In this document: positions 62,471-64,000 of the stretch, in pieces
How the letters are laid out: each line of letters opens with the position of its first letter
Position numbering within the stretch: position 1 is the first letter of the stretch
Origin: Roseovarius albus
GTDB taxonomy: Bacteria; Pseudomonadota; Alphaproteobacteria; Rhodobacterales; Rhodobacteraceae
Direction: 5' to 3'
Assembly (NCBI RefSeq): GCF_900172335.1
Contig: NZ_FWFX01000003.1
Span: forward strand, 310,001 to 374,000
Length of the DNA stretch: 64,000 bases
The notes under the pieces: model-generated
Told to the model about the DNA's origin: nothing
The model's database searches: none
The model's input: the letters and a program-made list of their open reading frames with translations, nothing else
Translations under genes and position numbers: made by a program

Positions 62471-63163
62471 TTAGCATCCTGTCCCACGCAGCATCACAAC
62501 AACTGTCCGGGTAATCACGCGCAGATCCGCGGCCAGTGAGACACTTTTGTAATACAGATCGTCAAAACCAGCGCGCGCGGCAAATGACGTATTGTTGCGA
62601 TCAGAGATCTGCCAAAAGCCCGAAATACCAGGGCGCATGCTAAAATAAGTGCTTCCGGGGTACAGCATTTGCTGCTTGGGCATCATTGGACGCGGCCCAA
62701 CAAGGCTCATATCACCGATTAAAACGTTCCAAAGCTGTGGGAGCTCATCTAAAGACGTCTTTCGAATAGCCGCACCAATTGTCGTAATGCGTGGGTCGGC
62801 TGACAGCTTTTGCATTTCATCCCACTCGCGTCGCGCACAGGAATTGACTTCAAGATATTGCTCAAGCGCCTCGTCAGCATCAGCAACCATCGTCCGGATC
62901 TTCCACATCGTGAAAATGCGGCCGTTCCGACCGACGCGTGACTGCTTGTAGAATGGGCCGCCGCCATCAAAAGCAGTCAGCACTGCAAGCAAAAACACAA
63001 CAGGCAGAGCAATTGGCGCAGCCAACAAGACCAGTGCAATATCCATGGCGCGCTTGCCAAAATGGCGATAAACACCACGACGGACATTTTTGGGGGTTCG
63101 GCTTGGAAATAGTTCAAGCGCAGCACTATGATCGGCTACGAATTTGTCATTTTGAACAGTCAT
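62471..63163 (-). CDS. Undecaprenyl-phosphate sugar transferase, ExoY type
   Basis: A 230-residue bacterial sugar transferase. One N-terminal membrane segment (MDIALVLLAAPIALPVVFLLAVLTAF) precedes the catalytic domain with YKQSRVGRNGRIFTMWKIRTMV, TSLDELPQLWNVLIGDMSLVGPRP and a C-terminal GISGFWQISDRNN. It adds the first sugar phosphate to the lipid carrier in exopolysaccharide synthesis. The short N-terminus fits ExoY rather than WbaP. It is upstream of the TPR lipoprotein gene in the same direction. Confidence 0.92.
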   Translation of the reverse strand: MTVQNDKFVADHSAALELFPSRTPKNVRRGVYRHFGKRAMDIALVLLAAPIALPVVFLLAVLTAFDGGGPFYKQSRVGRNGRIFTMWKIRTMVADADEALEQYLEVNSCARREWDEMQKLSADPRITTIGAAIRKTSLDELPQLWNVLIGDMSLVGPRPMMPKQQMLYPGSTYFSMRPGISGFWQISDRNNTSFAARAGFDDLYYKSVSLAADLRVITRTVVVMLRGTGC

Positions 63164-63688
63164 AAAAACACGCTCTCTACATACAACTCATTAAAAACCT
63201 TGTTTCACTCGCAAACTGGAGAACAAGCCACTATTCGCTCTGATCAATTGGTTGATTATGATACTATCGAAGTACATCTTCGCCCTACATCGACCACTCT
63301 TAACTCACAATTCGAACATATTTGCTTTAGCACCGCTTCTCAACATGTTTAATAAAAATACATCATTTTCTGGATATTGATCGGGCGCACCCCCCTAAAT
63401 ATTGCACATTTGTTTCGACTCGCCCCAAAAATGCCCCATTTCGACCGGCTTTGTTTCGCCGACAAGTCAAATTCAGCCAAAACATCGAATCAAAAGTTAA
63501 TTAAATTGCTCATTTGCGAGATCTCAGACACATATTTGCCTCGCCTACGTCTTCATATTGCCTGCGGCCACCTATATTAGGTAGCGTTGCAATGAATACG
63601 GGCGCAATGTGCCCACAATTTCGCCGTTTGACGATTGAACCATACGCTTCTGCCAAAGCATATTGTTAATGATGTGGGACTAAACAAA
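63164..63688. other. Divergent intergenic control region of the exopolysaccharide cluster
   Basis: About 525 AT-rich bases separate the sugar transferase gene from the rightmost plus-strand gene. No convincing gene lies inside; short frames near 63128-63580 have no ribosome binding sites. A promoter for each side must lie here. A TTGACG at 63628-63633 is not followed by a clear -10 at 16-18 bases. Confidence 0.5.
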
Positions 63689-64000
63689 ATGAGTGGCCAG
63701 GAGTCCAAGATCAATCCCCTTACAGCCGTAAACCGTCGGCTGTCGCGGTTGTTTGCGCCACGAAAGCCTCCCATAGATCCTCCTGCCAAACACAACGATA
63801 GCGATCCCACACGTCGCATCCAACAGGGACAAGAGTCTTCTCAAGTATATGACAAATCAAAACAAGCGACGTATATACTGAAAAAGCAAGAGCTTGCCGA
63901 CGTACGCGATGGCGCCTCTGCCAGCTTTGACAATAATCCTCCCGAGATTGGGGCAATGGGGCAAAACAACGAAATCAACAACGCTCTCGCCATTTACGCT
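63689..64000 (+). CDS. Partial hypothetical protein, open at the window edge
   Basis: A reading frame starting MSGQESKINPLTAVNRRLSRLF remains open for 104 codons to the end of the window. The N-terminal part is basic and Pro/Arg rich (RLFAPRKPPIDPP), then polar and acidic with Gln/Asn. No membrane helix is present in this part. Ribosome binding is weak (GGGACTAAACAAA). Placement divergent from the ExoY-type gene suggests a chain-length or export component of polysaccharide, but the visible part has no diagnostic motif. Confidence 0.55.
   Translation, partial: MSGQESKINPLTAVNRRLSRLFAPRKPPIDPPAKHNDSDPTRRIQQGQESSQVYDKSKQATYILKKQELADVRDGASASFDNNPPEIGAMGQNNEINNALAIYA

Noticed and set aside
1..64000. 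CRISPR array, tRNA, rRNA, prophage or insertion sequence
   Set aside because: No regularly spaced repeats of CRISPR size, no tRNA-like cloverleaf, no rRNA stretch, and no transposase or phage structural gene were seen on reading both strands by eye.

Overview
The window looks like a chromosomal segment of a marine alphaproteobacterium of the Roseobacter group (Rhodobacterales). The evidence is gene content: a dihydroxypropanesulfonate (DHPS)/sulfolactate operon fed by a TRAP transporter, an MttB-like/GcvT-like methyltransferase pair, families common in this order (DUF2794, DUF1194, DUF465, I78 inhibitor, MuiA-like DUF4139), and moderately GC-rich, densely packed genes with many 4-base ATGA overlaps. 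No rRNA, tRNA, CRISPR array, transposase or phage gene was seen.

Region 1 (1-11600) is the metabolic centrepiece. Ten minus-strand genes encode DHPS uptake (hpsK, hpsL, hpsM), oxidation of DHPS to sulfolactate (hpsN, hpsO, hpsP), a universal stress protein, sulfopyruvate decarboxylase (comD, comE) and an FMN-dependent sulfolactate dehydrogenase candidate (slcD). A small unrecognised membrane protein leads the operon. A divergent LacI-type regulator and two near-identical palindromes, 23 bp apart, form the obvious control switch. Sulfoacetaldehyde, the end product, must be handled elsewhere: no xsc gene is in the window.

Region 2 (11600-33500) mixes small exported and regulatory genes, a sulfotransferase, a fasciclin protein, the mttB-like/gcvT-like pair with a divergent LysR regulator, a PdxR/MocR-type regulator divergent from a GNAT-MFS pair, a YghU-type glutathione transferase, glutathione-dependent formaldehyde dehydrogenase, a cytochrome c-prime, and a tightly overlapping peptidase M17-NlpC/P60-agmatinase operon.

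Region 3 (33500-52200) starts with a bicarbonate module (beta-carbonic anhydrase, SbtA-type transporter, SbtB-type PII-like protein). It then holds core genes: asd, a thiolase, a STAS/anti-sigma kinase pair, gamma-glutamyltransferase, hspQ, lolA, ftsK, an aminotransferase, an amidase and a UbiH-family hydroxylase. Several hairpins fit intrinsic terminators between convergent or successive units.

Region 4 (52200-64000) begins with two orphan genes and a tandem repeat between the ubiH-like gene and rsmD, which looks like an accessory insertion. It continues with rsmD, an FAD reductase, a peroxiredoxin and a racemase-family enzyme, and ends in an exopolysaccharide-type cluster: a large secreted protein, a TPR lipoprotein, an ExoY-type sugar transferase, and a divergent gene cut by the window edge.
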